DNA of 64,000 nucleotides. Origin: Macrotrachela quadricornifera. Its lineage: Eukaryota; Rotifera; Eurotatoria; Philodinida; Philodinidae. The notes under the pieces were generated by a model, which searched no databases, was not told the origin of the DNA, and saw only the letters and a list, made by a program, of their open reading frames with translations. Every line of letters starts with the position of its first letter. The first letter of the stretch is position 1. The translations under genes were made by a program, and so were the position numbers. This document shows positions 47,505 to 59,067 of this stretch, in pieces. The stretch lies in contig JAJEKB010020989.1 in the NCBI GenBank assembly GCA_022393335.1, positions 68,129-132,128 on the forward strand, given 5' to 3'.

Positions 47505-50089
47505 TAATTACATTTTTTTTTGTGTAAAAAAAATTTATAATAATTGCTCTTTTGATTAAACTATAGTAAGACTAATATAAATGCTGATTTACCGATCAAA
47601 AAAACAGCAAAAAATATTTGTTTTTAAAATTTGCAGTACTAAACAAATTTCTTTGTCAGAAAACTATTTTTAAAGTTAAAGAACCACTTGTTTCAAGGTA
47701 AAGTAATGCACTCTATTCAACCATATATAAATGTTCAGAAACAATTAATAGCAAGAAGAATTACAGGATTTGTTTTTTGATTGTAATATTACAATAGAAG
47801 TACTATTTAATTCATATTGTAATCTAAAGATATGAATTACTTGAACTAGAGAATATACTCTTTGCAATATCAAAGATAATGATATCTTCACTTTAATCAT
47901 TATTTTACGAGAAAAAAACAATCTATTGCTGATATATATTATAATCTGTGATAGAATAATAGTCAAATGACGGAAAACACTTTTTTATTACAAGAAACTC
48001 GTGATCTGATAGATACAAAATTATTGAAACTTGTATTCTCACATCCATTGTTTTAAACTCTTGTCCAATGCATATCAATCTTCATAGTCAAAGAATTTTA
48101 TATACAAGACTTCTTTCTGCTCTATCTTATATTCTAAATCTATGAATATATTAACTCCAAAATTACAGAATTTTTTTAATATTATGTTTTTTTACTCTCA
48201 CTTAGTATAAAATATAACAATATGGTTATTATACTCGATAAAATTAATATCCTGAAGTGTCTCCTTATAGGATTAATTTGTACAAAACTTAGATGTTTCA
48301 ATATATTTTTTTATATTTATTTTTATAGAAATGATCCTTCAATGAAAACATTTTAATACAAAAGTATATTTGAAGCAGTAATAAAAAAATAAAGATGATT
48401 AGCTGTATACTATCTTCTTTATTTATCTTACATTTATTTTCTATCGCTAAAAATTAGTATGGTAAGACTGACTCTTATCTCTAACATCAGTAATCTACCT
48501 ATAATGTATAGCAATCTGCAGTCTTTTTGTTAAACAAAACTTTTTTCCTTGAAAATTGAAAATTAATGTTCAATTTCATATATTTAGACAAGGTTCTGAC
48601 TAAAATACTGATGTATCTATCTACCAAGAGAGAAAGCAGAGAAAGACTACGCTATCTAAAGATAGGACTCTTTGTGACTAATCTATCTTTGTTTACTAGC
48701 AATACTTTCTTGTTATTGCTTATTTTTCTAACTACTCTACCAGAGTATAACGATATTAAACGTAAGTTGATTTGAGAATTACGTTATTTAAAAAGCTTTT
48801 TTCTTTAAGATGAATAGAACTTTTAATGCAGCTTGATTTATCATTCTGAAGATGAAAATTTAATAATATCATCAATAATAAAGAAATAGAAATTTAATAA
48901 TAGTCATGATATCTTGAGGAACAATGAAAATAAGAAAGTGTAAAAACGCATTATTAATCATTTTTGCTCCCATTTTCTGTCTATTTTTTACTAATATTCA
49001 TTCGAGTAAAAATATTATTTTAATTTTAATATAAAAATCTGAATTGTAAAACTAATGTCGGTAGAGAACTTAAAAACATTCTGAATACCATTTTATGTAC
49101 TTTTTTTACGTTTTAGGACGTTCAGCTAAAACTTTAAAAAATTTTAGTTAGAAAATGTCAAACTTCAAAACAAGTCAGTCTTCTTGATTAGAATTAAAAA
49201 TTTCTCATAAGGTATTATTCAAATACAGACCTTTAAAAGATTTTGTTGACGTTCTTTTTTTCTAGAATATGTCATTCTTTCTTTATTAACATACTTTTCT
49301 TCAAGCTATTAGAAAATTAACACTTATTTATCTCTCATCTAACGTCATTCCATTCTACAAATATTAGAAAAAAAATGTCCTTAAGAATCAAAATAAAATT
49401 ACAGTAAAAGAACATTGTCGAATGACATATTAAAGTATTTATATAAAGCCATTATATCCTAACTTGATTATTATTAACGAGTAAGGCATAAAAAATGCGC
49501 AGTTTTATATTTCATATTATTATCATTGAATCTGTTTTATTGAAAAAGTAGAAGATATAATATAAGAAGTTCTATAACTTACAAAGGACAGCTTATTTTC
49601 TAGTTCTATTTTTTTTATATTCAATATGAATAAAATTCTGAGTGATCAGGACTCTACCCTGCGGATAGTTATCACATGGAAGCTTACTTTTTTTTTCAAA
49701 ACAAAAAAGGTACATAATTAAGATAAGATTTATGTTGTAGAATGCAGAGTTTTTTTTATACTTCATCTTGTGATATATTTTGTTTATTTTCTTAATAGAA
49801 CTTATTAAGTAATGATAAAATGGAATGCAAAATTATCTCATTATTTCTGTCTCATCGGTTACGATAGCTTTTTCTTTACAATAAATGATACCTTTCAATT
49901 TTCATAAAACATTTCATTTATCTTCTAGATTATAAAGGTAAAAATTTACGACTTTTTTTTATGAACATTTTCCTACACGTCTAATTTGACCACAAACTGA
50001 AAAACAAAACCAATCATCTATTTCAATAGTGGTAATTCAAAGCAAACTCATTTATATCAACAATCAATTTCAATCTCTCTTTTATTGTC
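47505..50089. other. spacer between the receptor paralogues
   Basis: AT-rich. A 69-codon frame at 48566-48775 has one hydrophobic stretch but no further support. The segment 49730-49815 shares ATCTTGTGATATATTTTG and surrounding words with 45447-45520, suggesting that the duplication that made the receptors included upstream flank. Confidence 0.4.
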
Positions 50090-51094
50090 ATGCCATCAAA
50101 TATCACTACATATGATATTACTACAACGACTGCTGCCACTACGGTGACCGATAGTTATTTATCACGGATGATCAAATCCGGTATACTTCTTGCTGGTCAA
50201 ATGCTGTCAGTTCCCTGCTATCTATTTATTTTATATCATCTAGTTGCAACAAAAACAGCTCGGCAAGTAGTATACAATCATGTTGTATTTATCATCATGA
50301 TACTTAATTTTCTGATTGTTACCTATGATTTAAGTATGGTTATTAATTATTACGAACAAGGAGTCGTTAGTCCAGCAACACCTGTTGCTTGTTTTGTTTG
50401 GCAGTATATTGACTATGCATGTTACAATTTAGGCATTCTTCTCATTTTATGGGCATCAATTGAACGACACATTTTTATCTTTTCACCGCATTTGATTAAT
50501 AGTTTTCGTCGACGACTTATGTTCCATTACTTTCCTATTACAGCTTTAATCATATATACATGTCTGTTTTACATTTATGTTGTATTCTTCTATCCATGCG
50601 ACAAAGTTCTTAATTTTACTCGTCACTATTGTGGACGTCCATGCTATATAAATGTAGGTGTCGCTGCACTTGTGTATTATGAATCATTCGCTCATCAAAT
50701 TTGTCCAATATTTCTTATTGCTTTCCTTAGTGGTCTTTTATTGTTTCGTGTTGTTCGACAAAAACAACGTGTTCAACAAACTATACAATGGCGTCAGTTT
50801 CGAAAAATGACTATACAACTCATCTATATCACAGTTATTCAAGTCGTCTTTGCATTTCCATATATTACCGTTGTTCTTATCAATTGGTCAGGTTTTCCTA
50901 CGGTCGGAGCAAATGAACGAAGATTTTATCTCAATCCACTTATCTATTTTATTTCTATTCTTTTACCATTTGCTATTCTTCTTTCGTTAAATGATTTGAA
51001 AGACAAATTGAAAATATTATTTCTTTGTGGTCGTCGTCTACGAATTATTTTTCCAGTTACAAGAAACATTGTCGGTAACGCAGTGACGGATTAG
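50090..51094 (+). CDS. rhodopsin-like 7TM receptor, lineage-specific type (copy 2)
   Basis: The protein has 334 residues in a single exon. The extracellular N-terminus is Thr-rich with one N-glycosylation site (N-I-T, residues 4-6). TM segments lie at about 29-53, 64-87, 102-130, 144-168, 188-220, 238-265 and 279-300. Cys101 at the top of TM3 and Cys170/181/185 in loop 2 can form the class A disulfide. TM3 ends S-I-E-R-H, TM6 has F-A-F-P-Y, and TM7 begins N-P-L-I-Y but lacks a proper NPxxY at its end. Basic loop 3 (QWRQFRKM) is shared with the copy at 46533. The two are clearly paralogous but strongly diverged, so the duplication is old. Ligand unknown. Confidence 0.85.
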   Translation: MPSNITTYDITTTTAATTVTDSYLSRMIKSGILLAGQMLSVPCYLFILYHLVATKTARQVVYNHVVFIIMILNFLIVTYDLSMVINYYEQGVVSPATPVACFVWQYIDYACYNLGILLILWASIERHIFIFSPHLINSFRRRLMFHYFPITALIIYTCLFYIYVVFFYPCDKVLNFTRHYCGRPCYINVGVAALVYYESFAHQICPIFLIAFLSGLLLFRVVRQKQRVQQTIQWRQFRKMTIQLIYITVIQVVFAFPYITVVLINWSGFPTVGANERRFYLNPLIYFISILLPFAILLSLNDLKDKLKILFLCGRRLRIIFPVTRNIVGNAVTD

Positions 51095-53042
51095 ATTCAT
51101 AATTTTTGTTGTGAGAATAGTTATGACTGACTTTATTCAGATCGAATTTTGTTTTTTTTTTTATAAGTCTATCACATTCTTTTACTCATCTATTCTGGAC
51201 ATCGAAATAATAATTTGTTTTGAAGAAAAATGGATCGAATTTTTGAAAAACTAATAAGAAGCTCGGTCACACATATGCTGTACCTATTAAAATTAATATT
51301 CAAAATATTTCTAACTGATCGAGCAAATACTGTTTCAAATAATGAATGCATCGAATAGAAGTGAGGTATCTAATGAGCCTATAATATTAGATATGCGCTC
51401 GACTTGAAGAAATTGTTCTTTACTCTTTGTAAAAATATTTTTACTTAATGTTGTATTATTCTTTTATGGTTTCATATTACGTTCTATTATTTTTCTCAAA
51501 GAAACAATGAAATAATGTATAACTTCTGTTCTTATTTGATTCTTTCTTTCTCTATTTTTACTGTTTTTATTAAAAAGTTATATGTACATCTGAAATTGTG
51601 CCTTGTTTATGATTAATATTGCTTGTATCAATCTCTATATTTGAATGGAAGTTTTTCTTTGCGCATTGTATGATGATTTTATTTCAATATGGATATCTAT
51701 AAGCTTTGTTGTCTATTTATTTTAGAAATTGCCATATTTAACACTCTTTCCTTCCTTAGTCGTTACTTCTTTACTATATACACAGTTTTCTTCATGGCAT
51801 GTTCGTTATAATTCAGCTCTATGCATGATGATATGATATTAAGACATGCGTTATTGTCTCTTATTTTGATATTCATATTTGTTCGTGTCACGTATGTACG
51901 GAATAGATTTATCACCCAGCTAGCCGTGAGTAGTGCTGAAAAAAGATGGCGACAAACAATTAGTTGTTGATTTCACAGATTAACTGCATAAATACTTCGG
52001 GATAGATTAATAAGAAATCAAGCATATTTTACAAGAAAACTTCATCAAAGTTTCCATACTAAAGAATTTCAACATAACAGTAATTTTTCATAAGGACCAA
52101 TGATATTAGTTTTAAATTAAATCGCAGTTTTTAAAGTGAAAGTTGCCTAAACAGGGTCCCAAAATGCAAAAAATGTCTTGGGTGACAAGTGGTTTTTTGG
52201 GTGTTCTAGATGCATGATTTTGTCGTTACTAACAAGAGTCATCAAATGGAAAAGATCCGAACTCGATAGCTATTAATATTCATGGATTATTATGAAAATA
52301 CTGATACCTCTGTATATCATATATCTATCATAAATGCACGAGGTTACCTATGACCATAATCGCGCTAGATACAAGCTCAAATCTATTCTGAAATAACTCC
52401 CCTATCCAATTTTCTAAGGTGAACACGAATCTGAACTCGATTTTTGTGCTTTTTAAAGATATTATATCACTCTGTGGGTTGAATCAATGATCACTAGATA
52501 GAGTCACCTACAGTGTTGTCCATGCTTACTTGATTCCCGAGGTGTTTTATTCTTATAATTTAGTGAGAAAAGATGTGTCTTAATGAGATCTATGTCTTGT
52601 AGAAAAATAAGCCTAGAATATTGTGCATCAGGTAAGAAAAATCCTAAATACCACCGTCCCGAAGTGTAATATTTTTTCGAATTTATGTAGTTTTTGACTT
52701 CTAGCACTTTTTTTATCCCATAACTTACTCATTTGAGTAGGATGAATTTGTAGACTAAACTGTTTTTTGTTCAATTGAGATGTCGCAGAGCTTAAACGGC
52801 CACTCCGTTGACGAGATAAGATCAAAATGCTGAGCACAGACTCAAGATAGCTAGTCTTTAGACAGTTCGATAAAAATCAATACGCCGTCAATTCTTTTTA
52901 CTTTTTAAAGTACAGATAACACTCGGATTTAAATTCGAGGTTTTCACATTTTTTGTATGTGATATGAAATGAATAAAAAAACAAGAACTAAAACTGAAAA
53001 CGTATGAATGATTGAGTTTCATTGGGAGTTGCTATGCACTTA
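51095..53042. other. intergenic, nothing convincing
   Basis: Near 51940 a short frame (KKDGDKQLVVDFTD, then a stop) recalls the start of a retroelement RT but cannot be extended. Minus-strand frames at 52504-52837 overlap each other and show no motif. The block 52140-52840 is less AT-rich than its surroundings and may be an undetected dispersed repeat. Confidence 0.35.
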
Positions 53043-54345
53043 GGTCTATCCAAAAGTTCCCAGATTGCTATTGGCAATTTTTTAAACCAATTAGCATTGA
53101 AGTGTTATTTGCATGGATAAACAGTGGAGGGCTTTGTCTATAATTATAGATATAGTAACTCTATTTCGGACTTAGTTACAATATTTTTTTCGATGAACTT
53201 CAATTTGAACTAAAAAAAAATTTTCAAAAATGAATAATGAATACAATCGGTATTATATAAAAATGCGAACCATTTTGGGGATAAATCCAAAGACAATTCA
53301 CGAAGAATTTGTAACAGCTTTGGGACCCAAGGCTCCATCATATCCAACAATTGCGGAGTGGGCAAAGCGTTTCCTTGACGGAAGAGAAGGTGTCAATGAT
53401 GATCCTCGATCTGGTCGTCCGGTTTCCGAACTTACAGATAAAAATATTGAAGAAGTACGACAGGTTATCAACAATGATCCACATTCAACTTATGATGATA
53501 TTATAGCTGAAACATCTCTCTCTTATGGTACAATAGCACGAATTATCCACGATTATCTTAAGATGAAAAAAATTACATCGCGTTGGGTGCCCCATCAACT
53601 TACAGATGAACATATGCAACAACGTGTTAAACTTTGTCGTGAAAATTTGGCGAAATTTCGTAATGATTCCTGACGATTATGTGATATTATAACTGGTGAT
53701 GAGACGTGGATTTACCATAGGCAGATTGGTCGAAAGTCAACCAACGCAAGCTGGGTTAGTGAAGGTGAATCACCAACAACTATTGTTCGTCGAAGTAAAT
53801 TTGAACTAAAAAATTTATTTTGCATATTCTTTAAATCAAATGGTTCCGTTCTTATACATGCTGTTGATAAAGGCAAGACTATAGATCACAACTATTATAT
53901 TGAAAATTGTCTCAAGCCTATTGTTAAAGAAATATGGAAACAAAGAAAGTCAAATGGTACAAAAGGTATAAAATTGCTTCATGATAATGCTGGACCCCAT
54001 CGTCATTCAGATGTTATTAATTATTTAACAGAAGAAGGTATCAATATAATGCCACATCCACCTTATTCACCTGACCTTGCACCATGTGATTATTGGCTAA
54101 ATGATTACATCAAACGGAATTTAACTGATCAACCAGATGAAAAATCATTGGCTCGTGCGGTTTCCAAGGTGGTAAGACATATTCCAAAAGAAGAATTCAA
54201 AAAAACTTTTGACAAATTATTAGAAAGGATGGAACTTTGTATAAAGAATCATGGTGACTATTTTGAACATTTAATAAAATAAAACTTGAACTTTCTCTTT
54301 GTCTTCATATTTTTTTTTTTAAATCTGGGAACTTTTGGATAGACC
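53043..54345 (+). mobile_element. mariner element, structurally complete
   Basis: The left end is GGTCTATCCAAAAGTTCCCA and the right end its perfect reverse complement (at least 24 bp including AGATT). Both are flanked by TA (53041-53042 and 54346-54347). The length of 1,303 bp is standard for mariner. The intact ends suggest a recent insertion. Confidence 0.95.
53230..54282 (+). pseudogene. mariner transposase, DD34D, one in-frame TGA
   Basis: The frame spans 351 codons including the terminal stop, full length for the family, with a single internal TGA at 53671-53673, where W would be expected (S-W-R-L-C). The N-terminus holds the paired helix-turn-helix DNA-binding region (SYPTIAEWAKRF, GRPVSELTDKNIE, LSYGTIARIIHD). 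The linker motif WVPHQL is present. The catalytic triad is D in ITGDETW, D in HDNAGPH and D in YSPDLAPCDYWL, with 34 residues between the second and third. No indel is seen. If the TGA is a true mutation the copy is dead, and a sequencing error is the alternative. Confidence 0.92.
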
Positions 54346-54508
54346 TAAGTATGTGTGTTTAAACAAAACAGGCTAGTACAACCATGCACTAAGAAGAGAT
54401 AAACATCAAGTGACTTCTTCTTGAGCTACCGTTTCTTTCTTTCTATTATAGTTGTTTATTGATATTTCTTTATATTGCTTCTGTATATGTTTTTCTTTTC
54501 TATTGTAG

Positions 54509-54605
54509 ACTGGCCATGGTAGCTGTTTTCTTCTACTCATATTGTAACGAAAGTGAAGAAATTAAAAGCCATGTGATGAGACCGTTCAGCAAGGTCGAAA
54601 CCAGT
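54509..54605 (+). ncRNA. hammerhead ribozyme fold, copy 1 (core mutated)
   Basis: Helix III pairs 54509-54513 (ACTGG) with 54601-54605 (CCAGT). Helix I pairs 54516-54520 (ATGGT) with 54568-54572 (GCCAT). The core reads GTGATGA (54573-54579, consensus CTGATGA), helix II is GACC...GGTC and GAAA is at 54597-54600. The cleavage triplet should be G-T-C but reads G-C-C at 54513-54515. Both the C3 and U16.1 positions are changed, so self-cleavage is not expected. All three helices remain paired. Confidence 0.65.
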
Positions 54606-55735
54606 GAGAGACGAGAGCGCATGTTCTTCTTGAAGCATGTATGGTTGTGAATATTAAATTAAAATCTGTAACATATACATAATATAAATGTCATTTGTCT
54701 TTATTAATGAGACATAAAATTCGACTGAAATTAGTTGAAGTTGTTTCATTCGAATCTCTAACCAGATTCAAGTGATAGTACCTTCGATTAATTTCAGTTG
54801 TTTTTTTTTTCATCAAAGATTTTACAGGGAATGTGATCTTTGCATACATACAAAGAAGACATGATAAGAAAATCGAAGCAGCAGGAGCAGCAGCAGGTGA
54901 AGCACGAAAAGGAACAAAAGAAAGAAAAAACAAGAATCAGAATATGTCTGACTATATCAAAGTGATATAAAAATATTCAACTAATCGTCACTTTTAGATC
55001 CGTGAAATATTCGCACAGATGAAAATTGATGGCAGTAGTTCATTTTTTTTGTCCTTACGTCGGTGCATATGTTGAATATGTAAAAAGTTCAATATTGCAT
55101 CATTTTGCAAATACATATACATGTGGTTGTTGTAACATAATATTGCTCATCTGTTGAAAGAGACTCTCGCCTCACAAGATGTCAAAATCAAAACTAATCG
55201 AAATCATGTACTATTTATCATTTATATCTTATCGAATATAGAAAAACGATACGATTAAAACATTTGCTGTCTTCCTTTATCAAAAAGGAAACGAATTGAA
55301 TTGAAATCAATTGGCGATATTATCAATTGAATCATCTATATACTTCAACTAGAATTTAGAACGATAAAATTCAACCGTTCTGTTTTTTGAATAAGAAAAA
55401 GGTTAAAGCTTTCTCAAAATCAAAGATTCATTGAAATTTTCCATTCATTGAGGATAATTTCAAATACTTTGTCTATTTGAGCATAGAAGATGTTCTTTTT
55501 TGGAGACAAGTCATGCCCACCTCCTCGTGGTGTCTCCTGGGTAATGCTAACGAGCTTCTGCATATGCACACGCACGCATATAAACAGAAACTTTATATGA
55601 TTGATATGATAGTCATGCACAAAAATAGTTTTCTTGAATCTTTTGAATTGCCAAATGAAAAATATGTTGTCTAAAATTGATCACAGTAGGAAACTAGAGT
55701 GCCAGGAATATTGAAATATAATGAAAAGAATTGTA
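54606..55735. other. intergenic, nothing convincing
   Basis: AT-rich. Open frames at 54691-54933 and 55420-55674 lack motifs. The first 60 bp resemble the downstream flank of the second hammerhead. Confidence 0.35.
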
Positions 55736-56466
55736 TAACGGGTGGGCCAAAAGTTCTGAAACAAAATGTTCGTCCATTTTTCACAACCTCAAATGTATTC
55801 CAGATGAATGTGAGTGGATAGACAATGATCAGAATTTAATGCTCTTTCCGAATATGAGTTCAGAAATACTGTATCTATTTCCGTTTGGAAGCAGTGAGAG
55901 AATCATTGAATTGCTTTAAAAGTTTATTTTGGACAAAAATATTTTTTGCGCATTCTTGCATTTTCACTGTTTTAATTTGGAACTCGCTGTTATAACTTTA
56001 GTTCATATATCAAATTGTAGCGCAAATTCTGTCCTACAAAATGCGCTATTTCAGTTTCTTTTTATTGTCTTACAAAGCATCTAAATTTTTGTTTTCTTAT
56101 TACTCTCATTTTTGAAAAATCAATTTTTTAACCAAAATCCATCTCAGATAGAAATAGCTTCTCAGAAAATGCTGCTAACCTTACGTATATTAAAGCTATA
56201 TTGGAGTTCGACTTCACATATTGTAGAGGACTGTCTGCTCTACAAAACTACCATATTCAAGCGATTTTTATCATTTTCGCATAGGACTTACGGGAGTAGC
56301 AATTGCCAATATGTTCATCAATCAATCGAATTTTTAGGCATGTTCAAAGATTGTTTCACTACTGTCGTACAAAAACAAATACAAAAATTTTCGAGTCCAT
56401 ATTCCGAAAGAGCACAAAATTCTAATCATAATTTGTAGTTTTTCTGTATCTACAATAACCCATGTG

Positions 56467-57335
56467 AAAGAAAACGACGCCGTCAACGGCCTTAAACGGT
56501 GCAAAACGGCGAAAAATGGCTGCCGTTACGATGACGGTTTACGAAGCGCTGTAAAACGGTGAAATACGATCATACACGACGTCGTTTAAGATGACCGTTT
56601 CAGTGTTACCGGAAACGACTGTCATATGATTGTCGTACAGCTGCCTTTACGACTATCGTTTTTCTGTCGTTTTACAGCATTATTACATCCAATTATAAAA
56701 AATTTGTCTTTTATTTATTTTAGTTCCATTTATATATATAAATGGCCAAGTAAGTAAAATAATTATTAAAAAAAAATTTTTTTTATTTATTTTAGGTCCA
56801 TTTATATATGTAATTGGACAAGTAAGTATAATAATTATTAAAAAAATTTTTTTTTATTTATTTTAGGTATATATGATCATTCAAGTGATAAACTAAGTAT
56901 TTTATCAACGAAAAAAATTTTTTTTTTATTTGTTTTAGATATATCTGGTCATCCAAATGATAAAGTAAGTATTTTATTAGAAAATAATATTTTTTTATTT
57001 TTAGATGAAATAGATTTATAAAATTAAAGGGTAAGTATTTTCTTTATTTGCTAATTATTTCAATTCATTTAGGGGGATTTTATTGTCCCTCAGAAATGAT
57101 AAATCTGAGTTTAGTATCAAAATATCTTATTATTTTATAATTGGTCGTTGTCCACCGGAAACGGCCTGAAAAGGCATCGTTTACGTTCCGGCGAAAAAAC
57201 GGCCCTCAATCCGAGCTCACGTAAAACGGCGCAAACCGGTGCAAAACGATGATCGTTTTTCACCGTTTAAGGCACGAACTACGCCGTTTCTTCACCGTTC
57301 AAGGCAGTTTAAGACGTCGTTTCAGACGACTCGAA
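56467..57335. repeat. ACGGCG-rich inverted blocks flanking the tandem array
   Basis: The left (56467-56660) and right (57145-57335) blocks are crowded with AAACGGTG, AACGGCG, GACGTCGT and CCGTTT words. When one is reverse-complemented, GAAACGACGYC, CCTTRAACGGTG and AAACGGCG line up. Their GC content is far above the surroundings. Confidence 0.6.
56714..57073 (+). repeat. ~71-bp tandem repeat with exon-like 26-bp cores bounded by splice consensus
   Basis: Five units each contain TTTAG, exactly 26 bp, then GTAAGTA. The 26-bp cores are 56724-56749, 56796-56821, 56867-56892, 56939-56964 and 57005-57030. In the third unit the G of the donor is C (CTAAGTA). Between cores lie A-runs then T-runs that look like polypyrimidine tracts. 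A sixth acceptor-like TTTAG precedes 57073. The first core contains a perfect 20-bp palindrome (CCATTTATATATATAAATGG). The cores are not multiples of three and contain stops, so they do not read as protein. Confidence 0.7.
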
Positions 57336-57760
57336 TGATGGACCTGGGAATTTTACATAAACCAAAAATAAAGCAAATATTGATCAAAAGTTTGGACTCA
57401 ACTATTTTGTCCAGACTATTTTTTACTGCCTTTCAAAGATTTTCTTGCTTCTCCCTAACAAAAATTGATACAGAACTTCTGAACTGATATTCGAAAAGAG
57501 CACTAAATTCTGATCATTGTCTACCCATTCATATTCATCTGGCATACATTTGAGATGGTGAAAAATGGACAAACATTTTGTCTCAAAACTTTCGACCCAC
57601 CCGTTAAAACGTTCTAGCAGTGTGTATAGCCAAAAATCAAACAACTAAAAACTATATTTGATTAACTAAAGCATTGAAAATAGAAAGTACATGTTTGAAA
57701 TGATCTTTGAAGTTTTTCTGTAATTTTAGATAATCGAAAATTATCAACTTTTAAAAGAAA

Positions 57761-58304
57761 ATGTCACGTATCATAATGGAAAAATTTATTACTTGTACAG
57801 ATGATGGATATAAAATTCATTATCATTCAACGGTAAGCAAAGGCGAGTGTGATTTCAAAATGAGAATAATTTACTTAGATTCTAATCTATTCCAAAGATT
57901 TCTTATTTAACAAATGAATAAAATTACGTTTTTTATTTGTATTTTTCTTTTTCTATCCTTTTTAGAGGTACGATGCCTATGAATGGCAGAATAGGATAAA
58001 TCTCATTGAAAATGAAAAGGGCCAAGTATGTATATATATTGTTATGTTTATACATTTGCTTATATGTCTTTTTATCACTCATTCTATTACTAAACATTAT
58101 CTATTTTTATAGCTATTTTTACCAATCTCGTGTCGGCCAGCTTCAATCGATGCAGACAGATTCAATGAAGAACATGGTCTTCAATATATGCTATTTCAGA
58201 AGACTACAGAAATACGAAAAATACTTTTATTCATCGTCATCGATTTTTTCAATAAGAAATCTATATCTTTAACTTTCTCTTATGCATTTGTTTACAAGCG
58301 CTGA
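57761..58304 (+). CDS. small three-exon protein of unknown family
   Basis: Exons 57761-57832, 57966-58025 and 58113-58304, with GTAAGC and GTATGT donors, TTTTTAG and TTTATAG acceptors and all junctions in phase 0, about 107 residues. The first exon reads MSRIIMEKFITCTDDGYKIH. The second is hydrophilic (YDAYEWQNRINLIENEKG). The third continues PISCRPASIDADRFNEEHGL and ends in a hydrophobic and basic tail before TGA. Three consecutive phase-0 exons with good signals argue for a real gene. I recognise no domain. The hydrophobic tail could reflect a missed further intron in exon 3. Confidence 0.5.
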
Positions 58305-58608
58305 TAGAGATAAATTTTAATTAGGCGCAAAATCAAAATATTACGGAACATTTTGTGGATTTCACATATTAGTAAGCTTTTTTTACAGATAAAGACAAGA
58401 CATATTGATGGCTAAAAAAAAGCCGACCGGTTTAGGACTAATAGAGAAAATCTACTTATTATTTTTGTTCTTGTCTAATGATCCTCATTCTATATTTAGT
58501 CTTTCATATTGAACGAAAACATACCATATTCGACTATTTATTTTTATATGAATATAAAATTTAGCTACTAAGCATGAACAACGATTCTAGGTAAAAAATA
58601 GACGAAAA

Positions 58609-58760
58609 CCGGTCGTGGCAGCTCTGATCTGAATACGCTATCCGATTTCAAAAAGATACGAATATCAAAATAATTTGCTAGTGTCTCAGAAACATAGATG
58701 CGACGGATACAATTCAGGAAAAAGCCACCTGATGAGAGCCTTGAGCAAGGTCGAAACCGC
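58609..58760 (+). ncRNA. hammerhead ribozyme fold, copy 2 (intact core)
   Basis: Helix III pairs CGGT (58610-58613) with A58756 and CCG (58757-58759). The cleavage triplet is G-T-C (58612-58614). Helix I pairs 58615-58619 (GTGGC) with 58724-58728 (GCCAC), enclosing about 104 nt. The core CTGATGA is at 58729-58735. Helix II is GA(g)CCTT-GAGC-AAGGTC, and GAAA is at 58753-58756. All invariant hammerhead positions are present, with predicted cleavage after C58614. Compared with copy 1, helix I changes GTGGC/GCCAC to ATGGT/GCCAT with pairing kept (one end pair becomes a wobble). Hammerheads are known in Penelope-like elements, and one starts about 540 bp downstream. Confidence 0.75.
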
Positions 58761-59067
58761 TGCGAAAAAAATACGTCTTGTATAAACATGTAGTATTCTA
58801 CACATAAAATCCAACTCAATAATAAAAATATTCGATTCTTACTGTAATATCATGATACTTCTTTGCAACTTATTCCTACTTCTAAAGACATATCAACGTG
58901 CATGTTTCAGTAACTAAGTATCAGCTGGCGTAGACAGCTAAAAAACAAATCTTATGCATATAATTCCATCAACTGTGATTCATTGTATAAACACTCAACA
59001 CAGAGAAATAGAGCCACCTCATATAACAATTACACCTAAATGTTGTTCGAAATAAGACAACGGACAA

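Larger units (their letters stand above)
55738..57604. mobile_element. 1.87-kb TA-flanked inverted-repeat element with a tandem array inside
   Basis: Both ends read ACGGGTGGG-Y-C-R-AAAGTT outward in and are flanked by TA (55736-55737, 57605-57606), a Tc1/mariner-like arrangement. The outer arms (about 55738-55935 and 57408-57604) are reverse complements and each carries a short open frame with shared protein text (ETKC.SIFH.LKC.PDE, then DNDQNL.LF). Inside follow ACGGCG-rich blocks (56467-56660 and 57145-57335), themselves inverted, then the 26-bp unit array. No transposase. Confidence 0.7.

Noticed and set aside
51935..51990. KKDGDKQLVVDFTD, similar to a retroelement RT start
   Set aside because: It is followed at once by a stop, and no neighbouring RT motif is found in any frame.
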